Assembly: GCF_000671395.1 (NCBI RefSeq)
Contig: NZ_AQQY01000001.1
Coordinates: 186,001 to 250,000 of the forward strand
Reading direction: 5' to 3'
From: Actibacterium atlanticum
Lineage (GTDB): Bacteria > Pseudomonadota > Alphaproteobacteria > Rhodobacterales > Rhodobacteraceae
DNA length: 64,000 bases
Positions 29,384-37,785 of this stretch are shown here, one piece after another (position 1 is the stretch's first letter; the number at the start of each line of letters is the position of its first letter). The translations under genes were made by a program, and so were the position numbers. A model generated the notes under the pieces. That model ran no database searches. It had not been told where the DNA came from and saw nothing but the letters and a program-made list of their open reading frames with translations.

Positions 29384-29401
29384 CCCATCCGAATGGATAG
29401 G
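29384..29401. promoter_or_regulatory. EPS palindrome copy 3 (CCCATCC-GAAT-GGATAGG)
   Basis: One mismatch to the 7-bp arms, same spacer length. It lies in the 257-base gap between the divergent WecG fusion (-) and the LuxR response regulator (+), 98 bases upstream of the latter. The rest of the gap holds no recognisable gene. Confidence 0.7.
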
Positions 29402-29498
29402 GTCCCCCCCTGAAAGCCCCATGCTTGAAGCTGAACGCAACCTCAACAATTATGGGGCTAACTGATTACACTGGTGCCATATGTTAACGAGGGCCGTG

Positions 29499-30113
29499 AT
29501 GAGAATCCTGATTGCTGACGACCACGATTTGCTGCGCGACACGCTGATTGCGTTCCTGTCTGCCGAGGATTCACTTGAAACCGAATCCGCGGCCACTCTG
29601 GACGAAGCTGTGACCCGGATAAAACGTGATGACCCATACAATCTTGTTCTGCTGGATTACAAAATGCCGGGCATGGCTGGCTTAGACAGCTTGCGAAAGG
29701 TGCTGGACATGGAGGGCGGCCAACGGGTCGCGCTGATTTCGGGCGAAGCAACGCGCGAGATTGCCGAACAGGCGCTGGAAATGGGCGCGGCCGGGTTTAT
29801 CCCGAAAACCCTGCCCGCAAAGTCGCTGGTCAATGCGGTGAAATTCATGGCCATGGGCGAGCAATACGCCCCGATCGACTTTATGAAAGCCCCGGACGAG
29901 GCCGAGGTTCACCCCTTGGCCCAACGTCTGACCCCGCGCGAAAATGATGTTCTGAAGGCCCTCACCGCCGGGAAATCCAACAAAGAGATTGCGCGCGACC
30001 TGGGGATTACCGAACCCACGATCAAGCTGCATATGAAAACGCTCTATCGCAAACTGGGGGTTAACAACCGGACCCAGGCCGCGATGGTGGCGCGCGACGA
30101 AGGGCTGTATTAG
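29499..30113 (+). CDS. LuxR/NarL-type response regulator of the polysaccharide locus
   Basis: Two-domain response regulator of 204 residues. The REC domain (1-118) has the acidic pair in IADDHD, phospho-acceptor D53 in LLDYKMPG, and the lysine in FIPKTLP. The LuxR helix-turn-helix (about 138-200) has LTPRENDVLKALTAGKSNKE and IKLHMKTLYRKLGVNNRTQA. It likely receives phosphate from the HPt domain of the nearby hybrid kinase and binds the CCTATCC palindromes in front of this and the surrounding genes (inference). ATG 29499 is preferred over 29481, which lacks a ribosome site. Confidence 0.92.
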   Translation: MRILIADDHDLLRDTLIAFLSAEDSLETESAATLDEAVTRIKRDDPYNLVLLDYKMPGMAGLDSLRKVLDMEGGQRVALISGEATREIAEQALEMGAAGFIPKTLPAKSLVNAVKFMAMGEQYAPIDFMKAPDEAEVHPLAQRLTPRENDVLKALTAGKSNKEIARDLGITEPTIKLHMKTLYRKLGVNNRTQAAMVARDEGLY

Positions 30114-30119
30114 GGCGAT

Positions 30120-30137
30120 CCTATCCAACGGGATAGG
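30120..30137. promoter_or_regulatory. EPS palindrome copy 4 (CCTATCC-AACG-GGATAGG)
   Basis: Perfect 7-bp arms with 4-base spacer, immediately after the response regulator gene and 88 bases upstream of the chain-length determinant gene. Confidence 0.8.
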
Positions 30138-30225
30138 GTAGGGCGCTAACGGCCCATCCCCCCGTTCCAGTGCGCCACGGCATCTTTGAGCCGACCCTGA
30201 TATTTTGCGGGCAAAGGAGCCCGCA

Positions 30226-31671
30226 ATGACGTCTCTCACCACCCAGCCAAGACCCCGTCAGATATTCGAGCTTGTGCGCATGCCACTGAGGCAACTGCGT
30301 TTGTCACGCATTCTGATGGGGGGGCATCTGTCAGATGCCGGGCGACTACCCCGCTATGTCGCGCTGTTCGCGCTGGGCGTGGCGGCGATCTGGGCACCGA
30401 TCACCGGCTACCTCAAGACCGCGCCTTTGAAATACAGCAGCCATCTGTCGCTGATCCTGCCCGGTTCGGGGGTCTCGGCCTCGGTCAACCTTAACAATAT
30501 CGGTCAGGTCAGCTCTTATGCCAACTCTGCATTTGCCAGCAATTCTGTTAGCCCGACGGAAACTTACAAACGACTGCTGGGTGCGGACCGGGTGATCCGC
30601 GCCGCCGCCAGCGCAATTGGGCAGGGTCCGCAAGAATTTGGCACGCCCCGCGTCAGGCTTGTCGATCAAACCGCGTTCATTCATGTCGAAATGCTTGGCC
30701 CTTCGCCCAAGGCAGCGCAATTACGCGCCACAGCCCTTCTGGCCGCGTTTTTCACTGAAATCGACCGTCTGCGCAAAGATGAGGTCGCAACACGCGAAGA
30801 CGGTGGGCTTGGCGCCATTGCCGAATACAAGGCCTCGGTCACAGCGACGCGGGATGAAATTGCCCAACTGCAAAAGGACACGGGCCTATATTCTGCAGAA
30901 CAATACGCCCGCCAAGTGGATGCGCATGACGCGCTTCGGGCCAAGGTGGATACCTTAGCAACCGAACTGAAAGGTAAAGAGGGTGCGGTGACGCGACTGC
31001 AGGCCCGTCTGGGAACCGATGCGCAATGGGCGTCGATGATCCTGTTGTTGAATTCCGACAGCGCTTATTTGGCTTTGCTGGAAACGCTTGCCACCCAGAC
31101 AAGCAAACTTGCCGCTGCGCAATCACGCTTTGGCGCGCAGCACCCAAAGTTTCAAAGGGCACAAGACGCGCTTGATGCGGCCCGCAACGCGGCAATCCAG
31201 CGCGCGACCGAGGTCACCGGAAAACCCATCGCTTTGGAACGAATGCCCAATGGCGGGCGTGCCGCATTGCTGACCGATCTTGTTTTGCAAGAGTCCGAGC
31301 GCAACGGGCTGGAAAAACAATATGATGAACTGTCTGCGCAATTGGCCGCGCAAGCAGCCCGCTTGGAGGAACTGGCCCCATTGGCAGCACGCCTTGAGGA
31401 CCGCCAGCGTGATTTTGAAGTGGCCGAAGCCGTGTTTGCGTCGGCCATCGCACGCCAGCAGTCATCAAAGACCGATATCTATGCGTCCTACCCCTTGGTG
31501 CAGGTGCTGGAAGACCCGACTTTGGCCGAGCAGCCGTCCTCGCCGCGTCGCAATCTGGCGGTGGCGGCTGGCGGCGCGGCAACCTTCATGCTGTGTGTGG
31601 CATTGGTGTTGGCGTGGGTGCGCAAACCCATGATCGGCTATCTTCTGGCCAAAGGGGGGGACAAGCCATGA
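30226..31671 (+). CDS. Wzz/GumC-type polysaccharide co-polymerase (chain-length determinant), no kinase domain
   Basis: Inner-membrane chain-length protein of 481 residues. The N-terminal helix is about 50-66 and the large periplasmic region has coiled coils (about 215-270 and 365-420). ASYPLVQVLEDPTLAEQPSSP is typical of the GumC/Wzz segment just before the second helix (about 448-470). The cytoplasmic tail is only a few residues, with no Walker A or tyrosine cluster, so it lacks the BY-kinase part of Wzc. It governs polymer length and bridges to the Wza-like channel. GGAG precedes ATG 30226. The stop overlaps the next gene by 4 bases. Confidence 0.9.
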   Translation: MTSLTTQPRPRQIFELVRMPLRQLRLSRILMGGHLSDAGRLPRYVALFALGVAAIWAPITGYLKTAPLKYSSHLSLILPGSGVSASVNLNNIGQVSSYANSAFASNSVSPTETYKRLLGADRVIRAAASAIGQGPQEFGTPRVRLVDQTAFIHVEMLGPSPKAAQLRATALLAAFFTEIDRLRKDEVATREDGGLGAIAEYKASVTATRDEIAQLQKDTGLYSAEQYARQVDAHDALRAKVDTLATELKGKEGAVTRLQARLGTDAQWASMILLLNSDSAYLALLETLATQTSKLAAAQSRFGAQHPKFQRAQDALDAARNAAIQRATEVTGKPIALERMPNGGRAALLTDLVLQESERNGLEKQYDELSAQLAAQAARLEELAPLAARLEDRQRDFEVAEAVFASAIARQQSSKTDIYASYPLVQVLEDPTLAEQPSSPRRNLAVAAGGAATFMLCVALVLAWVRKPMIGYLLAKGGDKP

Positions 31672-32942
31672 TCGCACCGCAAAACTTGGTTGAGGTGCTG
31701 ATTTGGAAAACACTTGTTTGGACCTGGCCTCTATATGCAGTGGGCGCGCTTTACATCGTGGGGCCGGTTCTGGCGTGGATCCTTGGGGGGCTGGCGGTAC
31801 TGTCGCTGTATCTTGGCCCTGCAATTCGGGACGATCTGCGCGCCACCGGGGTAATCCCGCCCATCGTCTGGGGGTGGATCGCCGGTATGGCGGTGATGCT
31901 GGTGGCGCTTTGGGTCGGGCATATTGATTGGGGGCTAGGGGTTGCAAAAACCATCAAGTCGTCGATCGGATGGGCCAAGGGGTGGGCATTGATCGCTTTG
32001 TTCCTGCTTGCCGGGGCCGTGTTGCCGATCCGCCGCGAGGTCATCGTACGCGCCCAGTCCAAACTGGCGCTTTGCACCCTGGTTCTGGCGCCACTTCTGC
32101 TCGCCGCGCCCTATGTCGGCCTACCGGAGAAAATATTTACATCGCCCCTAAAGGCCGTCGGTGGCCCGGGCCCGGAGTACTTCACGGTTTTTCTGTTCAC
32201 CTACGATCCGGCCTCATGGGCGCCGCGGTGGCAGTTCTATGCGCCTTGGTCGCCGTTTGCCGCGCTGCTGGGGGTGACCACTGTCTTGTTTGCGCTTGAG
32301 GAAACCGACAAGCGCTGGCGTGCGGCGGCCCTTGGTGCGGGGGTGTTGATGATCTTGGCGTCGAAATCCCGGATGGGGCTGGTCGGGCTGGTGGCGTGCA
32401 CAATTGGGCCGCGCCTGATGCCTCTGGTGTTGAAAAGCTGGGCATGGCTGGTCCTATCCTGCGTCACCGCTTCGCTTTCTGTCTTGGGCGTGTGGCTGAT
32501 GCACTCCCTTGGTGCTGGGATAGAGGCGTTCAAATCCGCACGCGCCGATAGCACACGGGTGCGCGCAACCTTGCAGCGCATCGCCCATGAACGCTGGCAA
32601 GAAGAGGCGGTCTGGTTTGGTCATGGAACCGTGCAACCCGGTCCACATTTGGTGGAATACATGCCCATTGGCAGCCATCACACCTGGTTCGGCTTGCTGT
32701 TCGTCAAAGGTCTCACTGGCTTTCTAGCCTTTGGCATTCCCTTGGTCTGGCACATGGCGATCTGCCTTGTTGATGCCGCCCGATATCCGCGCGGCTATCT
32801 GCCGTTGGGCATCATACTGGTCTTTGTGCTGTTGTCCTTTGGCGAAAACATCGAAATCGAAACCTATCTATTGTGGCCTGCACTGCTGATGCTAGGAGTG
32901 CATGCCCGCGAGATGGCGCAGAAGGTTGCCCACACCCATTGA
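31668..32942 (+). CDS. Wzy-like polysaccharide polymerase / O-antigen ligase family membrane protein
   Basis: Membrane protein of 424 residues with about ten hydrophobic helices. Between helices it carries SKSRMGLVGL and a large periplasmic loop ending GSHHTWFGLLFVKGLTGF, the Wzy_C/O-antigen ligase pattern (R then H..H.T...L...G..G). It would polymerise lipid-linked repeat units in the periplasm. It is translationally coupled (ATGA) to the chain-length gene and ends the plus-strand part of the locus, two bases from the convergent MocR gene stop. Confidence 0.87.
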   Translation: MIAPQNLVEVLIWKTLVWTWPLYAVGALYIVGPVLAWILGGLAVLSLYLGPAIRDDLRATGVIPPIVWGWIAGMAVMLVALWVGHIDWGLGVAKTIKSSIGWAKGWALIALFLLAGAVLPIRREVIVRAQSKLALCTLVLAPLLLAAPYVGLPEKIFTSPLKAVGGPGPEYFTVFLFTYDPASWAPRWQFYAPWSPFAALLGVTTVLFALEETDKRWRAAALGAGVLMILASKSRMGLVGLVACTIGPRLMPLVLKSWAWLVLSCVTASLSVLGVWLMHSLGAGIEAFKSARADSTRVRATLQRIAHERWQEEAVWFGHGTVQPGPHLVEYMPIGSHHTWFGLLFVKGLTGFLAFGIPLVWHMAICLVDAARYPRGYLPLGIILVFVLLSFGENIEIETYLLWPALLMLGVHAREMAQKVAHTH

Positions 32943-32944
32943 CC

Positions 32945-34315
32945 TTAGGCGCCATTCGAAAGCTGCCAAAGCTGGTTGTTAAGATGAGTCAGGGTTTGGG
33001 GCAGGACGCTTCGGTGCAGCCGCCCCCCCAGACAAACCCTGACAAACCGATCCTGCTGACCCGTGGTTGTAAAGGCGCTTTCTGGCGTGATCCCGATCTC
33101 TTGGTTGGCCATGTTCGACATAAGCGCGGCGCAGGTGACGTTTTCAGGAAGGCGAAGCCAGATGTTGAACGCATGCGGGTGCGACACGAACTTTGCTTCG
33201 GTGATCGTTTTTGCCGCAATTTCTTGTCGGATAATGGTTTCGCTTCGGATGAAGCGCCTGATCTGGTCGGCCGTGCCATCAAGCACCCAGCGCGTGGCAA
33301 TCGCCATGGACACGGGCGAGGCCATAACCGAGACCGCCCGAATTCCGTTTTCCATCGCGAACCCGGCACGCGCACTGGGGGCAATCGCATAGGCCAGCCG
33401 CAGCCCGGCCCCAATACACTTTGCCAACCCGCCGATGTACCACGTTAGCTCGGGCGCGCTTGCGGCCATCGGTGGCGGCGCATCGGGCAGGACAAACCCA
33501 TAGGCGTCGTCTTCGATCAAGGGCAGGTCATGGCGCTTCATCACATTGGTGATCTCTAGCCGGCGATCCTGAGGCACGATCAACGTGGTCGGATTGTGCA
33601 GGGTCGGGTTGAGGTACAGCGCCTTTGGCTGATGTTGTTTTATCGCTGCCTCAAGCGCATCGGGAACAATACCATCCTTGTCCATCGGGAGACCGATCAG
33701 CCGCAATCCAAGCTGCGCTGCGATCTTCTTGAAGCCAGCATAGGTGATGTCTTCGCACAGCACGCAATCTCCGGGTCGCGCAAGGATGGTCAGGATGGCA
33801 AGCATGGTCGCATGGGCGCCGGGGGTCACGGCAATGCGATCAAGGTTTGGCACCAGCCCCCGCATGGACAGCCAGATCGAGGCCGCCTCTTTGTCGATTT
33901 CGCCGCCAATCGGGTTCTGGTAGCGCAACAGGTGAACCAGATCATTCGACACTGCAGACAGGCCCGAGCGCATACGTTCAAGCAGGTCAGGGTCTGTCGG
34001 TTCCGGCGGGGAATTCATCGTTAGGTCATTGGCCAGCGCGCGGCGCTCGTCGCTTATTTCGCTAAAGCTTTGCTGGGGGAGGACAAACGTGCCGCGCCCC
34101 ACATGGGATTCGATCAGGCCGCGGCTTAGCGCTTCGGTATAGCCGCGTGAAACGGTGGTAAAGTCCACCCCGATCATATCCGCCAGCTTGCGCTGAGGCG
34201 GCAGCTTGTCGCCGGGCAAAAGCACACGATCTTTCATGTCCTGAGCGATGCAATCTGCAATAGCCAGGTATCGGGGTTTGTTCGACTGCTCGATTCGCTG
34301 AGACCAGTTATCCAT
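32945..34315 (-). CDS. MocR-type GntR regulator with aminotransferase-like domain
   Basis: PdxR/MocR regulator of 456 residues. The GntR winged helix spans 10-78 (PGDKLPPQRKLADMIGVDFT then TVSRGYTEA). The fold-type I aminotransferase domain spans about 105-450, with EDDAYGFVLP and the PLP lysine in GGLAKCIGAGLRLAYAIAP near 300. These proteins use PLP, often with an amino compound, as effector. It is divergent from the Nit1C operon, with four CATACAAT-type boxes in the 266-base gap, so it is the probable operon regulator. ATG 34315 gives the proper GntR start; the 19 extra codons upstream would run into the operator region. Confidence 0.9.
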   Translation of the reverse strand: MDNWSQRIEQSNKPRYLAIADCIAQDMKDRVLLPGDKLPPQRKLADMIGVDFTTVSRGYTEALSRGLIESHVGRGTFVLPQQSFSEISDERRALANDLTMNSPPEPTDPDLLERMRSGLSAVSNDLVHLLRYQNPIGGEIDKEAASIWLSMRGLVPNLDRIAVTPGAHATMLAILTILARPGDCVLCEDITYAGFKKIAAQLGLRLIGLPMDKDGIVPDALEAAIKQHQPKALYLNPTLHNPTTLIVPQDRRLEITNVMKRHDLPLIEDDAYGFVLPDAPPPMAASAPELTWYIGGLAKCIGAGLRLAYAIAPSARAGFAMENGIRAVSVMASPVSMAIATRWVLDGTADQIRRFIRSETIIRQEIAAKTITEAKFVSHPHAFNIWLRLPENVTCAALMSNMANQEIGITPESAFTTTGQQDRFVRVCLGGRLHRSVLPQTLTHLNNQLWQLSNGA

Positions 34316-34348
34316 CGTTTCATCCGGGTTTTTGTCCGGTGTCTGTAT

Positions 34349-34356
34349 ATTGTATG
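34349..34356 (+). promoter_or_regulatory. ATTGTATG box, MocR-proximal
   Basis: One of four 8-bp elements of consensus CATACAAT (either strand) in the MocR/Nit1C divergent region, 34 bases upstream of the MocR ATG. It is within an AT-rich tract suitable for the MocR promoter, so autoregulation is plausible. Confidence 0.55.
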
Positions 34357-34445
34357 CATATATTGCCGACAATATTGAAGGGGGTTATGGGCCGATTTTG
34401 AGCGGCTTCAGTCAATAATAGCGCATTTATGCACCGTTTTGATGT

Positions 34446-34472
34446 GAATGCGCCCATGCTTCGGGCGCATTC
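34446..34472. promoter_or_regulatory. 10-bp inverted repeat upstream of the Nit1C operon
   Basis: GAATGCGCCC (34446-34455) and GGGCGCATTC (34463-34472) form a perfect inverted repeat around a 7-base loop. The right arm ends on the first base of the CATACAAT box. It lacks a T-tract, so it is more likely an operator or leader hairpin than a terminator. Confidence 0.5.
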
Positions 34473-34511
34473 ATACAATCAATACAATTCCTTTGATCGC
34501 ATTATTGTATG
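34472..34511. promoter_or_regulatory. Cluster of three CATACAAT boxes upstream of the Nit1C operon
   Basis: CATACAAT (34472-34479) and AATACAAT (34481-34488) are direct repeats 9 bases apart, and ATTGTATG (34504-34511) is the inverted copy. MocR/PdxR regulators are known to bind short direct repeats with an additional inverted or distal site, which fits. The first gene of the operon starts 71 bases downstream. Confidence 0.65.
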
Positions 34512-34581
34512 GATTGGTGGCCGCGCCGCCGATCCCGCGTCTAGCAATGGTCAGCACCAATGCGAACGACAGGAGAGCGCA

Positions 34582-35064
34582 ATGCCAGAAGTCACAACCC
34601 CCGCCCATAAAGACGGTGATTTTTTCGTCGACTACGAAGAGAAAGTATTTGAGGACGTACAGGCCGAGGAAGGCCAGAAAGCCCTCGTCACCTTCCACAC
34701 CGTTGCCTTTGAAGGTTCTATCGGGCTGGTGAACATCCTTCAGGCGATCCGTCTGCAACGGAAAGGTTTTGAAACCTCGGTTCTGCTGTACGGCCCCGGC
34801 GTGTCCCTTGGCGTACAGCGTGGTTTCCCAACCCTTGGTGATGAAGCCTTCCCCGGCGCGCAGAACTATTCGGCCAACCTGACCAAGTTCATGAAAGAGG
34901 GCGGCAAAGTCTATGCCTGCCGCTTTGCGCTGCAAATGCTGATGGGGCACGGCGAGCCGTCGCTGCTGCCGGGCATCACGCCGATTGCGCCACAGGATGT
35001 GCTGGATTTGAAACTGCTGCACGAGCGTGACAACGCCGTGATTCTGGACACCTGGACCGTTTGA
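34582..35064 (+). CDS. MSMEG_0572/Sll0783 family protein (Nit1C gene 1)
   Basis: A 160-residue protein of the Sll0783 family, linked in cyanobacteria to nitrogen starvation and always found with the Nit1-type nitrilase cluster. Seen: [20 protein letters not shown] near 37 and [20 protein letters not shown] near 70, a DsrE-like alternation of strands and helices. Its biochemical role is unknown. AGGAG lies 7 bases before ATG 34582. It opens the eight-gene operon; a hairpin in the 102-base gap to the nitrilase may set its level apart from the rest. Confidence 0.88.
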   Translation: MPEVTTPAHKDGDFFVDYEEKVFEDVQAEEGQKALVTFHTVAFEGSIGLVNILQAIRLQRKGFETSVLLYGPGVSLGVQRGFPTLGDEAFPGAQNYSANLTKFMKEGGKVYACRFALQMLMGHGEPSLLPGITPIAPQDVLDLKLLHERDNAVILDTWTV

Positions 35065-35126
35065 TCCGCCTTCGGTCGGGGCGGCAAAGTCGGCGTCCCG
35101 GCCTTTTCCCATTTCACGTCAAACTG

Positions 35127-35152
35127 GGGCGGCAACGGCGCCGCCCACTTTT
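35127..35152 (+). terminator. Attenuator-like hairpin between Nit1C genes 1 and 2
   Basis: Stem GGGCGGC / GCCGCCC (35127-35133 with 35140-35146), 6-base loop, followed by ACTTTT. It lies within an apparent operon, so partial termination or mRNA processing is more likely than a full stop. Confidence 0.6.
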
Positions 35153-35166
35153 ACAAGGACCCCCAG

Positions 35167-36147
35167 ATGTCAGACCGCATTGTGCGTGCCGCCGCCGTCC
35201 AGATCGCTCCGGATCTGACCAGCCGTGCCGGTACGATTGAACGAGTTTTGAACGCCATCGCCGAAGCTGCCGACAAAGGGGCTCAGCTGATCGTGTTCCC
35301 CGAAACTTTCGTGCCCTACTATCCTTATTTTTCCTTTGTGCTGCCGCCGATCCAGCAAGGCCCCGAGCACCTGCGGCTTTATGAAGAGGCGGTGGTCGTG
35401 CCCTCGGCCGAGACCCAGGCCGTGGCCGACGCTGCTAAGAAACGCGGTGTGGTGGTCGTTCTGGGGGTTAATGAGCGCGACAAGGGCTCGTTGTTCAACG
35501 CGCAGCTGATCTTTGACGCCGATGGCTCTCTTGTGCTGAAGCGGCGCAAGATCACCCCGACCTATCATGAGCGCATGATCTGGGGGCAGGGGGATGGCGC
35601 GGGCCTGAAGGTTGTCGACACCAAGGTGGGGCGCGTCGGGGCGCTGGCCTGTTGGGAACATTATAATCCGCTTGCCCGCTATGCGCTGATGTCCCAGCAC
35701 GAAGAAATTCACGTGGGCCATTTCCCCGGCAGTCTGGTCGGACCGATCTTTGCAGAACAGATCGAGGTCACAATGCGTCATCACGCGCTAGAGGCCGGGG
35801 CTTTTGTGGTCAACTCCACCGGGTGGCTTAGCGAAGAGCAAATCAACACCGTCACCGAAGATCCGAAACTTCAGAAAGGTCTGCGGGATGGCTGCATGAC
35901 CTGCATCATCTCTCCGGAAGGCCGCCACGTGGTGCCGCCCCTGACCGAAGGTGAAGGCATTCTGATTGCCGATCTGGACATGCGGCTGATCACCAAACGC
36001 AAACGCATGATGGACAGCGTTGGGCACTATGCACGACCCGAGCTGCTGCATTTGGTGCATGATACGCGCCCCGCGCAGCCGGTGCGCTGCATCGAAGATA
36101 TGCAAGACCTTTCGGGAACCCCAGAAGCGGAGGCTGAAGATGTCTGA
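35167..36147 (+). CDS. Nitrilase, Nit1/Sll0784 family (Nit1C gene 2)
   Basis: Carbon-nitrogen hydrolase of 326 residues that converts a nitrile to a carboxylate and ammonia. The catalytic triad is visible: E46 in FPETFVP, K128 in RRKITP and C162 in [10 protein letters not shown]; a second glutamate is in TYHERMIWG near 135. The closest characterised type is the Synechocystis Nit6803 enzyme (established knowledge of the family), and the Nit1C cluster has been connected to cyanide assimilation in proteobacteria. The natural substrate here is unknown. AAGGA precedes the ATG, and its end overlaps the radical SAM gene by 8 bases. Confidence 0.93.
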   Translation: MSDRIVRAAAVQIAPDLTSRAGTIERVLNAIAEAADKGAQLIVFPETFVPYYPYFSFVLPPIQQGPEHLRLYEEAVVVPSAETQAVADAAKKRGVVVVLGVNERDKGSLFNAQLIFDADGSLVLKRRKITPTYHERMIWGQGDGAGLKVVDTKVGRVGALACWEHYNPLARYALMSQHEEIHVGHFPGSLVGPIFAEQIEVTMRHHALEAGAFVVNSTGWLSEEQINTVTEDPKLQKGLRDGCMTCIISPEGRHVVPPLTEGEGILIADLDMRLITKRKRMMDSVGHYARPELLHLVHDTRPAQPVRCIEDMQDLSGTPEAEAEDV

Positions 36148-37240
36148 AGCGGCTCTTATCAATGAACTGCAAACCCATGGCATGCGGCTGGTCGATCCGA
36201 CTGTCGGCATGGCTGGTCGTCGCGGCGGTGCAGGCCCGACAGACCACAAAGCGGTGACCATCGGCGGGTCAACCGTGATGGTTCCGGTGCATACCGCCCC
36301 GGCCTTTGACAGCCCCTATGTGGTTCAGGCCCCTGACGCGGATGGCATGGCCGAGGTGACCAAGGCGGGGGTTTCGATGGGGAAGGTGAAATTCCCGGTA
36401 CGCCCCCGGTTTTATGATCTGAAAACGGCAGAGGGGATTGAATACCACAAGATCGCGACGCTGCACTCCAAGAATGTTCTTGCGACCACGGTACTGCAGG
36501 ATTGTATTCGCTATGCCAGTCGTAAAAAGACCTGTCAGTTCTGCTCGATTGGTCAGTCACTGGCTGCGGGCCGCACGATTGCGCACAAGTCGCCGGCCCA
36601 ACTGGCCGAGGTTGCCAAAGCTGCGGTCGAACTGGATGGCGTGAAACACATGGTGATGACCACCGGCACGCCAGCGGGCAAGGACCGTGGTGCCAAGGTC
36701 ATGGTCGACAGCGCGACCGCCATCAAAGCTGCCGTCGACCTTCCTATTCAGGGGCAATGCGAGCCTCCGGAAGATGACATCTGGCACGAACACATGTTTA
36801 ACGCCGGGATTGATAGCCTGGGGATGCACCTAGAGGCGGTAACCCCCGAAGTGCGCGCCCGCGTCATGCCGGGCAAGGCAACAATCGGGCTTGAGAAGTA
36901 TTTCGACAGCTTTAAAGCGGCCGTGAAGGTGTTTGGGCGCGGTCAGGTATCAACCTATATCCTTGCCGGTCTGGGCGACACCTCAGAGGCGATTTTGAAA
37001 ACCTCGCAAGAGCTGTGCAAGATCGGCGTCTACCCTTTTGTCGTGCCCTTCGTTCCCGTTTCCGGCACCCCGATGGAAAGCCACCCGGCCCCGGATGCCG
37101 ATTTCATGGCCAGCATCCTTGAGCCTTTGTCGCGCATGATATTGCGGGCCGGTATGAGCGCTGAAACGGCAAAAGCCGGTTGTGCGAAATGCGGCGCCTG
37201 TTCGGCGTTGTCTGTGTACGAAAAGCTGAGGGTGTCATGA
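36140..37240 (+). CDS. Radical SAM protein, MSMEG_0568 family (Nit1C gene 3)
   Basis: Radical S-adenosylmethionine-type enzyme of 366 residues. The candidate iron-sulfur ligands are C122, C132 and C135 (C-x9-C-x2-C), not the usual CxxxCxxC. A C-terminal CAKCGACS motif may hold a second cluster or metal. The middle has [20 protein letters not shown], as in biotin synthase-like barrels. The reaction is unknown; making or modifying the nitrile substrate of gene 2 is a reasonable inference. ATG 36140 lies inside the nitrilase gene end, and ATGA links it to the next gene. Confidence 0.85.
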   Translation: MSEAALINELQTHGMRLVDPTVGMAGRRGGAGPTDHKAVTIGGSTVMVPVHTAPAFDSPYVVQAPDADGMAEVTKAGVSMGKVKFPVRPRFYDLKTAEGIEYHKIATLHSKNVLATTVLQDCIRYASRKKTCQFCSIGQSLAAGRTIAHKSPAQLAEVAKAAVELDGVKHMVMTTGTPAGKDRGAKVMVDSATAIKAAVDLPIQGQCEPPEDDIWHEHMFNAGIDSLGMHLEAVTPEVRARVMPGKATIGLEKYFDSFKAAVKVFGRGQVSTYILAGLGDTSEAILKTSQELCKIGVYPFVVPFVPVSGTPMESHPAPDADFMASILEPLSRMILRAGMSAETAKAGCAKCGACSALSVYEKLRVS

Positions 37241-37785
37241 GTTTTCAGAACCCCAAGACCTTTCTTTCCCCCGATTTCATCATCCGCGCTGCCGCGCAGC
37301 CATGGGAGCTGGAGGGCGTGCGCGCCCTGCGTCAGGCGGTCTTTGTCAACGAACAAGGTATCTTTGAAACCGATGACCGCGACGAGATTGATGATATCGC
37401 CATGCCGCTTGCGGCCATAAGCACCTTTGCCGCCGAAGCCGATCAGGTTGTGGGCACCGTACGTATTCACGAAGAAACCCCCGGTATCTGGCGCGGCTCG
37501 CGGCTTGCGGTTGCGCAAAGTCACCGCCGGATGGGGCGGCTTGGGGCCGAGCTTATCCATCTGGCCGTCAGCACCGCAAACGGGCGTGGGTGCGATACTT
37601 TTCTGGCGCAGGTGCAGATGCAGAATGTCCCTTTGTTTAAGCGCCTGCGCTGGGCACCGCTGAGCACCATCGAGGTTCACGGCGTGCCCCACATGGAAAT
37701 GCAGGCGGATTTGACCTTCTATCCGCCGATCCCGGATCCGTTTGCTGGCTGGAAGACGCTTTCAACACGACGGAGGCCCAAGTGA
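37237..37785 (+). CDS. GNAT-family N-acyltransferase, MSMEG_0567 family (Nit1C gene 4)
   Basis: Predicted acetyl-CoA-dependent N-acyltransferase of 182 residues. The core spans about 17-150: LRQAVFVNEQGIF, the motif A region SRLAVAQSHRRMGRLGAELI with the Q/RxxGxG/A pyrophosphate loop, then NVPLFKRLRW. The C-terminal stretch HMEMQADLTFYPPIP is typical of the Nit1C branch. The acceptor is unknown. Coupled by ATGA overlap to the radical SAM gene and by one base (TGATG) to the next gene. Confidence 0.85.
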   Translation: MSFQNPKTFLSPDFIIRAAAQPWELEGVRALRQAVFVNEQGIFETDDRDEIDDIAMPLAAISTFAAEADQVVGTVRIHEETPGIWRGSRLAVAQSHRRMGRLGAELIHLAVSTANGRGCDTFLAQVQMQNVPLFKRLRWAPLSTIEVHGVPHMEMQADLTFYPPIPDPFAGWKTLSTRRRPK

